A stretch of DNA of 64,000 nucleotides from Taishania pollutisoli (GTDB lineage: Bacteria; Bacteroidota; Bacteroidia; Flavobacteriales_D; Crocinitomicaceae). Positions within the stretch are counted from its first letter, which is position 1; the number at the start of each line of letters is the position of its first letter. The DNA is taken from the NCBI RefSeq assembly GCF_014518315.1, contig NZ_JACVEL010000002.1, positions 433,534 to 497,533 on the forward strand, given 5' to 3'. Both the position numbers and the translations under genes were made by a program. Positions 8,554 through 17,645 of the stretch are shown here, piece by piece. The notes under the pieces are model-generated. The model saw nothing but the letters and a program-made list of their open reading frames with translations, was not told the DNA's origin and did no database searches.

Positions 8554-10004
8554 ATGCCGAAAGCACTTAAAATACTGATTGGTATCTTCGTTCTTCTTTT
8601 CGCGGGAGCTGTATTGTTCGTTTATTTCCGGACGCGGCAACAATTGGATTATGTTAAAAATGAATCTTCCGAACAGGTTGAACCCGCTGTTTCAACATTG
8701 TATTTTCCAGTCTACATCGCAGTTGATGACCTTCAACAATTAGCTAACAAAAAATTGAAACGCATACTGGCGGAAGAGACTCAACCGATGAAAAATCAGA
8801 AAGATTCAGTGGAATTGAAAGTAACACGAACGGGAAATGTGACGTTCCGTCTGAAAAATGAACAACTGTATACCACAATTCCATTAAAAGTAGATATTGT
8901 TCTCATCAAAAAAGTAGGGAAGTCTGCTGTTCGGATTTTTGAGAAGCAACCATTGACTTTCACGATCTCCGCTCACCTGTTGTCATCTGTTGATTTGAAT
9001 GAATACATTCAGCTGAAAACGAAAACACAATTGCAGTCTATCGAATGGATTGAGGAACCAGTTGCCGAAATTGCAGGTTTTCAAATCAACTTGAAAAAAA
9101 TAGTAGAGAAGAAGCTCCTGGAAAAATCAACGGAACTAATTGCAACGGTTGATCAGGTATTAACGGAAAAAGTTAACCTGGTAAAGCCGGTTAAAAAGTC
9201 TGGACGAATCTTCAAAAAAACAAGCCGGTAGGGAAGGGGTACAGCGATTTTTACCTGCATGTTCAACCACAACATATGGGAGTACACATTGATCAGTCAA
9301 TGGGAGACTCGATCCGGTTGAATTTAGCGGTGCAGTCAAAACTGTATGTGCGGCATGGTTCGGATACCAGCACCATTGAAAAGACCCCGTTTCCCAAAAA
9401 GATAGAAATTCTCAAACAATATAGCGGTGAACAACAAAGTACAATTCACCTGCATGTGTTACTGCCACTGCAGCAGGTGAACGATGCTGTCAACCTGCAG
9501 CTAAAGGGGAAACAGGTCCACATGAAGGGATTTACTTTTCGGATATCTTCCGTCAGTATTTCGAGCGGAACGAATAATTTAATTGGTGAAATCGGTATTT
9601 CAGGAGACTTAAACGGAATTGTTAAGACAAAGGGATTTCCGCAATTCTCGAAACAAGATGCAACGCTTACAATTAACAATATTGGCATTGAAAGCAGGTT
9701 GGAGGAAGAGTTGGTCAATTCGGCAACTGATTTGCTCCACGCAGAAATTCTTCAACTGTTAAATAAGTATGCAGTAATTGATGTAGCGGAATACCTGCAG
9801 GTGATTCCGACCTTGATAAAAGAGGGCGTGCAAAAGACAAAACTGGTTCAGAAGGCGGACGTAAGAATCAATGAGATCGATATCAATGCGGTGGATTTAA
9901 AACTTGGGAAAGACAACGTTCAGGTACTGATTACCGCATCCACAGATTTCGAAATCGCATTGAGAAAAGAAGGATTGAAGTTGAAAAAGATAGAAAATTA
10001 CTGA
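8554..10004 (+). pseudogene. DUF4403 family protein, split by a frameshift
   Basis: Two adjacent open frames together make one DUF4403-like protein of about 480 residues. The first (8554-9231) has an N-terminal membrane anchor or signal (ILIGIFVLLFAGAVLFVYF) and the typical LYFPVYIAVDDLQQLAN strand. The second, in the -1 frame, continues seamlessly from about 9195 as KVWTNLQKNKPVGKGYSDFYLHVQP and runs to 10004. The break lies in a run of five A (9193-9197); a sixth A would restore one frame. The run is not a good -1 slippery heptamer because it reads T AAA AAG. Either the base is missing from the assembly or the gene is truly broken. The role of DUF4403 proteins is unknown. Confidence 0.75.
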
Positions 10005-10302
10005 TTACTTAACCACTTGAATGTATCAGCTTCAATCATTTTTAGTTCATATAGAGTAAATTAAAGACAGGATGAATCAAACAGAAAACGAAGTGAGCTG
10101 TTGTGTGTCGCTGTGCCTGTTTTGCATATGACACCGATTGCCTGTATGTTCTATGTGGTTTTATAACCATAGCTTCCAATCACGATCGGGATAGATTGTC
10201 TCTGTTTATTGGTGTTATTTTTTCTTCTGTTATTCCTTTTTCATCCGTGAATCAGGGGCAAAAATGATTCTTCGTTTTTTAGAACAAAGTCAAAATTAAA
10301 CA

Positions 10303-11166
10303 TCAGATGAATTGGAAATCGACTCTTCTGTTGCGCTGCCGTCCTTCCGGCGTAGAATTGGTGTCGGCTGGTGCTTTTTCACCTTTAAAATCAAATTCCA
10401 ACCGGTCTGCGCTTAGTCCTCTCGCGACAAAAAAGTCGATGATGGCTTGCGCACGTCGCTGTGATAAACCATCATTGTAGGCATCCGAACCATCAGAATC
10501 GGTGTGTCCCGTTACTTTTACCCGCAGGTCGGAATGTCCTTCAACGACATGAATTAATTTGTTCAGAAACTCATGAAATTCCGGTTTGATCTCTGATTTG
10601 TCATAATCGAAATAGATGGGTTGAAATACAAAATTATCGCGCTCTTTTTTTCGTATTTCAGGGGCATTCAATCCCTTTTTCAAGTCTTTTGCCAGTACGT
10701 CAAACCAATGATGAGATTCCGGATTTTCAGTTTCTCCGGGAAAAGAACCTTCTGCCCGGTACAAAACCACTTTTCCCATCTGATTTTTACATTCATTACT
10801 GGAGTAGGTTCCCTCGAGGTAACCCGTTTCCTGATTATAGGTGAGTTGGAATTGCATTCTGCACCAGCTGGTTCTGCTTCCTGTTGCTTTTTTTGAAAGC
10901 ACTGTTTCATTGAGGGAGATTTTCCCTCCCTTTTTTTCTCCTTTTATATTTTTGATTGCAAAATCAGCGGAGTTGTAGAGCTCATTTCTAAACTTACCGG
11001 TAATTTCCCCTGTTTTTTGTTCGTTTAGTTCCAGATAGACGGCCATTCCTTTTTCAGGAGCAGTTCCGTTCGGGTAGAGGCTTCCTTTCCACAACCCTGT
11101 TTCAGACTGTCCGAATAGCGGGATTAGAAAGCAGACAAACGATATGAAACTAAAAAATTTACTCAT
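10303..11166 (-). CDS. OmpA-family peptidoglycan-binding protein
   Basis: This is a 287-residue exported protein (signal peptide to about residue 20, FGQSETG). Residues 22-140 form a beta-rich domain that starts GLWKGSLYP and ends GKVVLYRAEG, similar in framing to the secreted protein at 6413-6943. Residues 175-287 are an OmpA C-terminal domain: IYFDYDKSEIKPEF, VTGHTDSDGSDAYNDGLSQRRAQ with the Asp and Arg that hold diaminopimelate, and RQRNRRVDFQFI. It probably tethers something at the outer membrane to peptidoglycan. Unlike classical OmpA it has no transmembrane barrel. No partner gene is adjacent. Confidence 0.85.
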   Translation of the reverse strand: MSKFFSFISFVCFLIPLFGQSETGLWKGSLYPNGTAPEKGMAVYLELNEQKTGEITGKFRNELYNSADFAIKNIKGEKKGGKISLNETVLSKKATGSRTSWCRMQFQLTYNQETGYLEGTYSSNECKNQMGKVVLYRAEGSFPGETENPESHHWFDVLAKDLKKGLNAPEIRKKERDNFVFQPIYFDYDKSEIKPEFHEFLNKLIHVVEGHSDLRVKVTGHTDSDGSDAYNDGLSQRRAQAIIDFFVARGLSADRLEFDFKGEKAPADTNSTPEGRQRNRRVDFQFI

Positions 11167-11229
11167 GCTTATTGTATTCGGAGAAAAGCAAAAAATGTTC
11201 CGTTTTTCCGGGATTTTTGTTCTCCCGGA

Positions 11230-12294
11230 TCACTTTTTCCCTTCTTTGTTTAACCAGCGATGGTATGCCAGGGCATTTTTAACGTGAACGATATCCGAAT
11301 GTGTAAAATCGTGTTCTCCTGAATAGTCGGGTTTGGCACACATAAATAAATAATTATTTTCAGCAGGGCTTAAGACCGCATCAATTACTTTTTTAGGGAC
11401 AATACAAATCGGCCCGGGAGGAAGTCCGTTGATTTTATAAGTGTTATAATCACAATCAATGTTTCTGTGTTTCCCCACCAGTCGTTGAACGCCATTTAAT
11501 TCACTCCCCCAGCAAAACTTAAACGTCGGGTCTGACTGGAGTTTCATTCCTTTTTTCAGGCGGTTGAGGTACAAACGTGCAATGACAGGCCATTCGGCAG
11601 CAATCTTTCCTTGTTCCGCATAGACAATACTGGCCAGCGTGGTTGCCTGGGAAGGGTAGGCGAGTCCGATTGCTTTCAACTTACTTTTTCGTTCTTCTGT
11701 CCAGAATTGTTTGAATTCATCTGCCATTGCAGCAACAAATTCAGCTGCATCGGTATCGTAATACATTTCGTATTCATCCGGTAAAAAGAGTGCGGGCATC
11801 TGTTGGAGTGTGAAACTGTACTTTGATAACGTGGACGGCGCACTGATGTAATCGACAAGCGAACTGCTGTCTGCTGAGATGCATTTGGAGATGTTCATCC
11901 CGATGTCTTCAATTGTTGTGCACCGGTTGAAGAGCACCTTTACTTTCAGTTCCGCCACACCGTGTCCGTTTTCTCCCCTGGAAAATCCATGAGCGAGATC
12001 TGTGAGTTTGGTGCCTGATAAGATAACGTATTTTCCGGCGTCGAATGTTTCACCTGACAACTCTTGTTTTTCCAGTTGTTTTAAGAAGGGTTTCGTCTCG
12101 TTTAAAACCCCTTTTTCAACCAGGAATCCGGCAAGTGCATCTGCGGTCATGTCTTCTTTGATCAGCAGGGTGACTTCTGAGCGGTTAATTGTTTTTTGCG
12201 TGCCAAACAATAATTGTTTGATTTCGGCCCGTTTCAAATATGCCAATGCAATTCCGGCTGCAATGAAACCTATAATAATGATGCGTTTTGCCAT
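11230..12294 (-). CDS. mltG: Endolytic murein transglycosylase MltG
   Basis: MltG is an inner-membrane YceG-family lytic transglycosylase that cleaves nascent glycan strands and so sets their length. The start is placed at ATG 12294 (354 residues); the frame extends four codons to a TTG, but MAKRIIIIG gives a normal membrane anchor. The catalytic region reads TLASIVYAEQGK followed by WPVIARLYLNRLKKGMKLQSDPT near residues 215-255, the hallmark of the family with a conserved Glu in AEQ. GLPPGPICIVP and DYSGEHDFTHS at the C-terminus also match. The usual second Glu of ASIVEKE is Tyr here, while the other is kept. Confidence 0.92.
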   Translation of the reverse strand: MAKRIIIIGFIAAGIALAYLKRAEIKQLLFGTQKTINRSEVTLLIKEDMTADALAGFLVEKGVLNETKPFLKQLEKQELSGETFDAGKYVILSGTKLTDLAHGFSRGENGHGVAELKVKVLFNRCTTIEDIGMNISKCISADSSSLVDYISAPSTLSKYSFTLQQMPALFLPDEYEMYYDTDAAEFVAAMADEFKQFWTEERKSKLKAIGLAYPSQATTLASIVYAEQGKIAAEWPVIARLYLNRLKKGMKLQSDPTFKFCWGSELNGVQRLVGKHRNIDCDYNTYKINGLPPGPICIVPKKVIDAVLSPAENNYLFMCAKPDYSGEHDFTHSDIVHVKNALAYHRWLNKEGKK

Positions 12295-12379
12295 GGGGCT
12301 TTTCAAAGAATGTTAAGGAAATATTTCAAAAATGTCAACACTATACCGTTTAATCAATAAAAACTACAGTTAAAATTTT

Positions 12380-12405
12380 TTGTCAAAACTAATCGGATAC
12401 TTTTG
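12380..12405 (+). promoter_or_regulatory. Putative promoter of a candidate small RNA
   Basis: TACTTTTG at 12398-12405 matches the TAnnTTTG -7 box, and TTG at 12380-12382 lies 15 nt upstream. No plus-strand gene follows; the transcript would reach the terminator at 12481-12513. Confidence 0.4.
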
Positions 12406-12411
12406 TTTAAT

Positions 12412-12513
12412 TTCAACGTCAAGTAGAAGTTCCATAAGAAAACATTATATAGATTGTTTTCATTTGTTTTTGGTTTAGGTGCCTGATGTTGAAAAATACA
12501 TCAGGCTTTTTTT
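12412..12513 (+). ncRNA. Candidate small RNA of about 100 nt
   Basis: Between the minus-strand genes mltG and the universal stress gene there is a plus-strand promoter-like box (12398-12405) and a strong intrinsic terminator (12481-12513) with no open frame between them. The hairpin is oriented for plus-strand transcription: T7 on its right and no A run on its left. A short non-coding transcript is the simplest reading. It matches no RNA family I recognise. The start near 12412 is inferred from the -7 box. Confidence 0.35.
12481..12513 (+). terminator. Strong rho-independent terminator, plus orientation
   Basis: A perfect 9-bp stem, GCCTGATGT (12481-12489) with ACATCAGGC (12498-12506), has an 8-nt loop and is followed by T7. 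It points along the plus strand, where no gene is annotated. Confidence 0.8.
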
Positions 12514-12530
12514 ATGCTGTATTGCTGAGG

Positions 12531-13355
12531 TCATATTGTCATAAATGAATAACCGGAAGAAATAGTCAGTTCCTCTGCATTTGCTGTTAACAATGGAATC
12601 TGACGATCATTTTCAATCAGTGCCTGGATGAATGAGTTCATGGTTGGCAGGAAAGTATCCACAAAGAACGAGGAAGCAATCAAATCCGCATTTACTGTAT
12701 CCGTATATTGTAGCAGTGCATCGATGTAAACACTTGATTTCGGAAGGTTGGCGATTTCGTATTTGACATTGTGTTCTTCAAATTGCTTGCGGACCACCAA
12801 TTGATTGGCATGCGATTTACCTCTGAGCCATTCATCGTTGTCATGGTATCCGACCAGGTGAATTGTCGCATCAAATTGTTTGGCGATAAATCCTGCGAAA
12901 TTGGCAATCTGAATGCTTTCCCGCTCAAAATTGAACGGCATCACGATTGTTTTTATGTCCGTCAGTGATCCGCCTTCCTGAAGAATGACAAATGGCGTTC
13001 CTGTACTGCTGACCAATCGAAGTGCGTGACTTCCGAACAGTTTTTGGATTCCTTTTGCCCCATGTGTTCCCATGACGATCAGGCTGGCCCCGATAATTTC
13101 GGCAGCTTTTGCAATGTCTTCGTAAATTCCTCCGATCAATACTTTCGTTTCAATCAACTCCTGATCTTCTGTCTGAAGCTCCTGGATAATCTGTTTAAAC
13201 TGAGTTCTGGCAGTATCTCTTTCCGATTTTTTTGCAACAATATGAATGGCAAGAACAGAGCCGTTGTTTCGTTTAGCCAATGCGATTGCTGTTGTGATGG
13301 CTTCAATGGAAACCGGTGAAAAATCTACAGGAACTAAATAAATGGGTTTTTTCAT
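12531..13355 (-). CDS. Tandem-domain universal stress protein
   Basis: This 274-residue protein is made of two UspA-like alpha/beta domains. Domain 1 (residues 1-145) starts KPIYLVPVDFSPVS and carries the ATP-binding signature VMGTHGAKG followed by LFGSHALRLV, a G-x2-G-x8-G-S pattern. Domain 2 (150-274) starts IKTIVMPFNFERES but lacks a clear ATP signature, as is common in tandem proteins. Such proteins help cells survive starvation or stress by mechanisms that are mostly unknown. It stands alone between a candidate small RNA and a protease gene. Confidence 0.88.
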   Translation of the reverse strand: MKKPIYLVPVDFSPVSIEAITTAIALAKRNNGSVLAIHIVAKKSERDTARTQFKQIIQELQTEDQELIETKVLIGGIYEDIAKAAEIIGASLIVMGTHGAKGIQKLFGSHALRLVSSTGTPFVILQEGGSLTDIKTIVMPFNFERESIQIANFAGFIAKQFDATIHLVGYHDNDEWLRGKSHANQLVVRKQFEEHNVKYEIANLPKSSVYIDALLQYTDTVNADLIASSFFVDTFLPTMNSFIQALIENDRQIPLLTANAEELTISSGYSFMTI

Positions 13356-13425
13356 GGTTATTATCTTTTAATGAACTAAAGTTACGTTTTTTATATTGAA
13401 CTACACACCGGGGCATCAAATTCAT

Positions 13426-13836
13426 TTACGATACATCACCTGTGTTCTGAAGCAGGTTCTTTTTGCTGGTGTCAATGAGAAAGTGTTTGTTGAGCAATTT
13501 TCTTCCAAGCAGAATGGGATAACGCATTCCGCTTCTGTCTGTCAGCGAAAACGGGGTGTTATAATCAATATCTCCCAACCGGATGGTACCTTTTATAACA
13601 TAACGTTCCTGTATAATGCCATTGGAACTTTTGACACGTTTGACTTTGTACTTTTTAAAGAGTACCTCTTCCTTTCCTTTTTCAAACAAGACAAACAATA
13701 AATCATTTTCCAGTCGTACATTGACGATGTCAATACTGGAAGTATATGCTCCGGAATCTATTTTTACCGTTTTGTTCATCAATCCGAATGTGGGCAAATC
13801 CGCAGTCTCTTGTCTTCCGATAATTCGTTTATCCAT
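13426..13836 (-). CDS. RimB-type retropepsin-like protease (formerly ATP-dependent zinc protease)
   Basis: A small 136-residue protein of the Zn_protease/RimB family (PF05618). The core motif KIDSGAYTSSI near residue 25 corresponds to the D-[ST]-G of retropepsin-like aspartic proteases, and MRYPILLGRKLL near residue 110 is the other family block. Members often sit beside RimK-type ligases and trim glutamate tails. No rimK-like gene is next to it here. The ATG at 13836 is chosen over an upstream TTG because IIGRQETADLP is the usual N-terminus. The exact substrate is unknown. Confidence 0.85.
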   Translation of the reverse strand: MDKRIIGRQETADLPTFGLMNKTVKIDSGAYTSSIDIVNVRLENDLLFVLFEKGKEEVLFKKYKVKRVKSSNGIIQERYVIKGTIRLGDIDYNTPFSLTDRSGMRYPILLGRKLLNKHFLIDTSKKNLLQNTGDVS

Positions 13837-13975
13837 ACCAGGAAAATGTAAATGTTTCAAAAGTTTTCAGGTGTTAAATTTACCAAATCAGCTATATTTA
13901 CCAAGGAAAAAGGAGGTTTAATTTTTTTTTCGAAAAAAGTTTAGGTGATTCATGTGTTATTAAATAAAATATTCG

Positions 13976-13983
13976 TAATATTG
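13976..13983 (+). promoter_or_regulatory. Putative -7 box of rplS
   Basis: TAATATTG followed by CACCCC is one mismatch from TAnnTTTG and has the GCACC continuation seen at other strong boxes here (purF-like, prfA). It lies 45 nt before the rplS ATG. Confidence 0.4.
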
Positions 13984-14027
13984 CACCCCGTTTCAGGCGG
14001 AGTGAATTAAGAAAGAAATTAAGAGTC

Positions 14028-14393
14028 ATGAGCAATAATGTTATTATCAGAGAAATTCAAAACGAATTGGTAGAGCGTAAAGAGCTTCCTAACTTTGGAG
14101 CCGGAGATACAATCATCGTTTCGTATAAGATCAAGGAAGGAAACAAAGAGCGTACTCAGTTGTTTCAAGGTGTTGTAATCCAGCGTCGTGGAGAAGGTTC
14201 AACTGAAACGTTTACTGTTCGTAAGATGTCAGGAAACGTAGGAGTTGAGCGTATCTTCCCTGTTTCTTCACCGTTTTTGGAGTCCATCCAAATCGTGAAA
14301 AAAGGTGCTGTTCGTCGTGCTCGTATTTTCTACTTCCGTGAAAGAACAGGAAAATCAGCAAGAATCAAAGAAAAGCGTTCATTCGCAAAATAA
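14028..14393 (+). CDS. rplS: 50S ribosomal protein L19
   Basis: L19 sits at the 30S-50S interface and contributes to an intersubunit bridge. The 121-residue product has the diagnostic FGAGDTIIVSYKIKEGNKER segment (residues 24-43), FQGVVIQRRGEGSTETFTVRK and GVERIFPVSSPF. It ends with an Arg/Lys-rich tail (ERTGKSARIKEKRS). Length and order match bacterial L19. It is monocistronic here, with its own promoter-like box and terminator; the usual trmD/rimM neighbours are absent, as in many Bacteroidota. Confidence 0.98.
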   Translation: MSNNVIIREIQNELVERKELPNFGAGDTIIVSYKIKEGNKERTQLFQGVVIQRRGEGSTETFTVRKMSGNVGVERIFPVSSPFLESIQIVKKGAVRRARIFYFRERTGKSARIKEKRSFAK

Positions 14394-14420
14394 TAATAGT
14401 TCTGTTTGTAGAATTAGAAA

Positions 14421-14448
14421 GGGATCTTCAATCGAAGGTCCCTTTTTT
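14421..14448 (+). terminator. rplS rho-independent terminator
   Basis: GGGATCTTC (14421-14429) pairs with GAAGGTCCC (14434-14442) with one G-T pair and a 4-nt loop, and T6 follows. Confidence 0.85.
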
Positions 14449-14548
14449 ATTTCAGAATTATGCCGAATTATGAATGTTGAAGAATCAACTCATCATACCG
14501 TCAACCCTTCATCAAATCATACTATCAACTCATCATACTGTCATCCCC

Positions 14549-17500
14549 TTACTGCTTCAGCATGCGCTTGGTTGCTGCGATCTTGCCATCGGCGACCAGT
14601 GAATAGGTATACATTCCCGTACTCAGATCGTTCGCATAGACGTTGAGCTGTCCCTCACCCCGTTCATGAATGTCCAGTGATTTGATTCGGGCACCTGTTG
14701 CATCGTGGAAGATGATTTGCGCGGTCTGTACACTGGAAGGAATGCGGTATGTAATCACGGTTGACTCTGCAAACGGATTCGGTACATTTTGATTCAGTAC
14801 AATCGCTTCACCATTGCTCAACTCCACCTCCATGATGTGTCTCAGCTGCTCCTGTGCTTCCGGCCCGTTCTGTTCAACTGCTTGTTGACTGAGTTGACAC
14901 AACAGCGGTAAAATTCCACTCAGGCAGTTTTCCAGCTGTGAAAGCCGATCGTTGAGTTCGCTGATTTGGCTTTGCAACGAGCCATTAGCTGCCTGCAATG
15001 AGTCAATTATAGTACTTTGTTCCTGGTGTCCTTTTACAAGAATGGGAATCAGCCCTTCGTAATTCATGGTTTTGAACTCGATTGCAGCAGCAGTTTCATT
15101 GCCCAGGCTGTCATATTCGGCAGGATAATGCCCTTGTTTGATCAATGTCGGGAGAACCGGCTCTACTTCTTGTGCGATTAATCCATATTGCATGTTTTGT
15201 GGCATGTGCATTCGCTCATAGATCCCGCTGTGCTTGTAGGCAAATGAAACCGGATTCAGGCTGTTCAGCGTGGCTCCTGCATCGGTAAGCGGTGTTATGT
15301 TTTCTTTCAGGTTAATATCCGAGGTTAATACGATATTCCCATTGGCAAAGACATCCCCTGTCAGGTGAGCAGCGTAGTTTGCCGTGGAGGCACCGCTTGC
15401 CACAGCATACAATCCATAGGCATGCGTTCCTCCGTGCCCGTTTGCCATGACACCATAATTCAACCCGGACGCATAAGACCCTGTCGCCCGTATACCAATC
15501 GTTTCAGTACCTTCCACCGCACGGAAGACACCAGCATGATTGTTCGATGCGGTCTGGCTTCCTGCTTCAGCGTATGCAAAAACAGCATAGTTTGCCACTG
15601 CATTCGCGGCGTGAAAATCTCCTCCTTTGTTCTGTACGTAGTCGGTGGTGGTATGTGCTCCCAGCGATTTTCCCTGTACACCGATGTGTTCGGTAAGTGC
15701 CGTCACCGAAAGGTCTTCATTGATCCCACTGACAGCGACCGTTGTTTGATTCACCACGGCAGGATGCCACTGATAGGTACTCAATTTGGCTGGAAGTATT
15801 TGAGAACAATCATACCCGATCCCGATGTGGTTCATTCCTTGCAGATCATTGCCTTCGAAATACAGGTTGTTATTGTTCAGGTTTGTCTTAACATCTGCAG
15901 TCAGGTCAGCCGCTGCTGTTGTATCTGTACAGTCAACAAAACCATTTCCAGCAGGTAGGTTTATATCCGCCCAATGCACCCGGTTGTGGTCTGCCGGGTC
16001 GATCACCAGTACCTGTGTGAGGGAATTGTCTTGTGTAACGGTTCGGATGCGGAGATCCCCGTCAATGTCCAGCTTGGCATCAATTGCATTTGCCGGAGCA
16101 GTGTTGGTGCCGTTTGCGGAAAAGTTTCCGATGCCCACCATTCCGTAGTTATTGGTTAGCGTAGAAGCCTGTCCGGGATGCATGCGCGCTACTTCCAGTC
16201 CGTCAGTGGAGGTGGAGACCGGATCTCCCGGATTGGTGGTAGATGTCGTGGTAGCGGTGAAGATAAAGCGCAAGTTATCCGGTCCTTCATTACTGACAGG
16301 TCCCGCAGACTGGTTGTCCCCCCAGCTTACCACCGCATCCAGGCGGTCGGTTCCTTCGGCTTTCAATCCTACGTATACATTATCCGTTCCGTTGGAAGTA
16401 AAGGTTCCGATGTCCATCCAGGGTCGCCATCCGTCATCCGCGCCGGGTGGAAAGGAGTTCAGACCGGTATTGTATCCCAGGTGGAGCAGACTCATCGGCC
16501 GGGTTACCGGTTGTGCCGGATTGTGGCTGACAGCCATACGGGTAAGGTTGGTACCGATACCGGCAGGATTGTGAATTCCCATGCCTCCTGCTGCCAGGTT
16601 GGTTGGCGTACCTGCCGACATAATGCGGACACGCTCCTGTGTGCTTCCATTTGTCACGTTAATGGAATTGGTGTTCACATTTGTAGAAAATAAAAGTGCT
16701 GCATTTTCCTGGTTGTAGACAGCTGCGGTTCCATTCACATTGACATTTGTGTGCCCGATGATTCCGATGCGTAGCCCGTCTGAAGCTGTTTCTCCCGTTC
16801 CGGAACCGGTTGTGGTGTTTCGGTTGGTGAACTGCTGCCACACGGAGCGAACATTACTCAGACTGTAATGTGCCAACGACTGTGGGCGGACATACAGGTT
16901 GTTCGGTGTTCCGGCAGCATTGATGCCAAAGGTATTTCCCAACCCGAATTCACCTGTGCCTGCAAAACGTGCGACGTGCAAGCCATCCAGGTCTCCGGTT
17001 TCCTGTAGGTTGGTAGTGCTGATAGCCGTATTTCCCGAACCACCCATAAAACGAATGGAGAAATCATCCGGTCCGTTGGTAGAGGAAGGATTATCCGACC
17101 AGGCAATGACTGTTTCCGTGACATCAAATCCGCTGCCTACGCGGCGCATTCCCAGGTACGACAAATCCTGGTTATCCGTAAGGGTGATTCCCGCCTGCAT
17201 CCAGGGACGGTAACCCAATTCCTGTACAAAGGTGCCGTTTCTGCCATTGAGGTGCAGTAGTGAAAAAGGACCTTTGTTGGACCACAGAAACTGATTTCCG
17301 GGAATGGGACTATTTACACCCAAGCCCATGTAACCGGTAGTGTTGACGTTTTGATTCCAGCCATAATTGTTAATGGAATATTGGGGGACTATAGTAAAAT
17401 CACCGTTCAATTTCATTCGTACATGTGCAGGAGAAATCCCTCCTGTAATTGTGTAAATGGGAGAATTCCATTTGGGGCCAAAAATATTGTTATTGGAACC

Positions 17501-17632
17501 GTTGTGGTTATTCCCACTTCTCGACCAGTATTCAATGCTATTAGTGCCCTGTCCGCCACCAACGGGGGCAATTTGTGCTATACCGGTGCCATAAACTAAT
17601 AGTGCACCGGCAAATAATAATTTTCGTTTCAT
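14549..17632 (-). CDS. Large secreted protein with S74 intramolecular chaperone and T9SS type A sorting domain
   Basis: A 1027-residue surface protein. A signal peptide (1-20, ending GIAQ) is followed by VGGGQGTNSIEYWSRSGNN and about 700 residues of Gly/Asn/Thr-rich beta repeats like a tail-fibre shaft. At about 769-900 it carries a peptidase S74 chaperone domain: SDINLKENI with the Ser771-Lys776 dyad, YGLIAQEVEPVLP, MNYEGLIPILV and a coiled coil near 880-910. The last 80 residues form a type A T9SS sorting domain (NVPNPFAESTVITY to AATKRMLKQ). S74 domains trimerise fibres and usually cut themselves off; here that would also remove the sorting domain. It lies 13 bp after the type B gene at 17646-18632 and is the full-length partner of the fragment at 19076-19246. 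Confidence 0.85.
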   Translation of the reverse strand: MKRKLLFAGALLVYGTGIAQIAPVGGGQGTNSIEYWSRSGNNHNGSNNNIFGPKWNSPIYTITGGISPAHVRMKLNGDFTIVPQYSINNYGWNQNVNTTGYMGLGVNSPIPGNQFLWSNKGPFSLLHLNGRNGTFVQELGYRPWMQAGITLTDNQDLSYLGMRRVGSGFDVTETVIAWSDNPSSTNGPDDFSIRFMGGSGNTAISTTNLQETGDLDGLHVARFAGTGEFGLGNTFGINAAGTPNNLYVRPQSLAHYSLSNVRSVWQQFTNRNTTTGSGTGETASDGLRIGIIGHTNVNVNGTAAVYNQENAALLFSTNVNTNSINVTNGSTQERVRIMSAGTPTNLAAGGMGIHNPAGIGTNLTRMAVSHNPAQPVTRPMSLLHLGYNTGLNSFPPGADDGWRPWMDIGTFTSNGTDNVYVGLKAEGTDRLDAVVSWGDNQSAGPVSNEGPDNLRFIFTATTTSTTNPGDPVSTSTDGLEVARMHPGQASTLTNNYGMVGIGNFSANGTNTAPANAIDAKLDIDGDLRIRTVTQDNSLTQVLVIDPADHNRVHWADINLPAGNGFVDCTDTTAAADLTADVKTNLNNNNLYFEGNDLQGMNHIGIGYDCSQILPAKLSTYQWHPAVVNQTTVAVSGINEDLSVTALTEHIGVQGKSLGAHTTTDYVQNKGGDFHAANAVANYAVFAYAEAGSQTASNNHAGVFRAVEGTETIGIRATGSYASGLNYGVMANGHGGTHAYGLYAVASGASTANYAAHLTGDVFANGNIVLTSDINLKENITPLTDAGATLNSLNPVSFAYKHSGIYERMHMPQNMQYGLIAQEVEPVLPTLIKQGHYPAEYDSLGNETAAAIEFKTMNYEGLIPILVKGHQEQSTIIDSLQAANGSLQSQISELNDRLSQLENCLSGILPLLCQLSQQAVEQNGPEAQEQLRHIMEVELSNGEAIVLNQNVPNPFAESTVITYRIPSSVQTAQIIFHDATGARIKSLDIHERGEGQLNVYANDLSTGMYTYSLVADGKIAATKRMLKQ

Positions 17633-17645
17633 TATTTGACAAGTT

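Noticed and set aside
9190..9203. Programmed -1 frameshift in the DUF4403 gene
   Set aside because: The local sequence reads T AAA AAG rather than A AAA AAG, so the P-site tRNA would not re-pair well; a lost A is simpler.
14478..14540. Short direct repeat ATCAACTCATCATAC between rplS and the S74 gene
   Set aside because: Only two imperfect copies in a low-complexity stretch; no evidence of an attachment site or regulatory role.
14549..17632. Prophage tail-fibre gene
   Set aside because: The fibre-like shaft and S74 domain recall phage, but the signal peptide and T9SS sorting domain, and the lack of any other phage gene, show a cellular exported protein.
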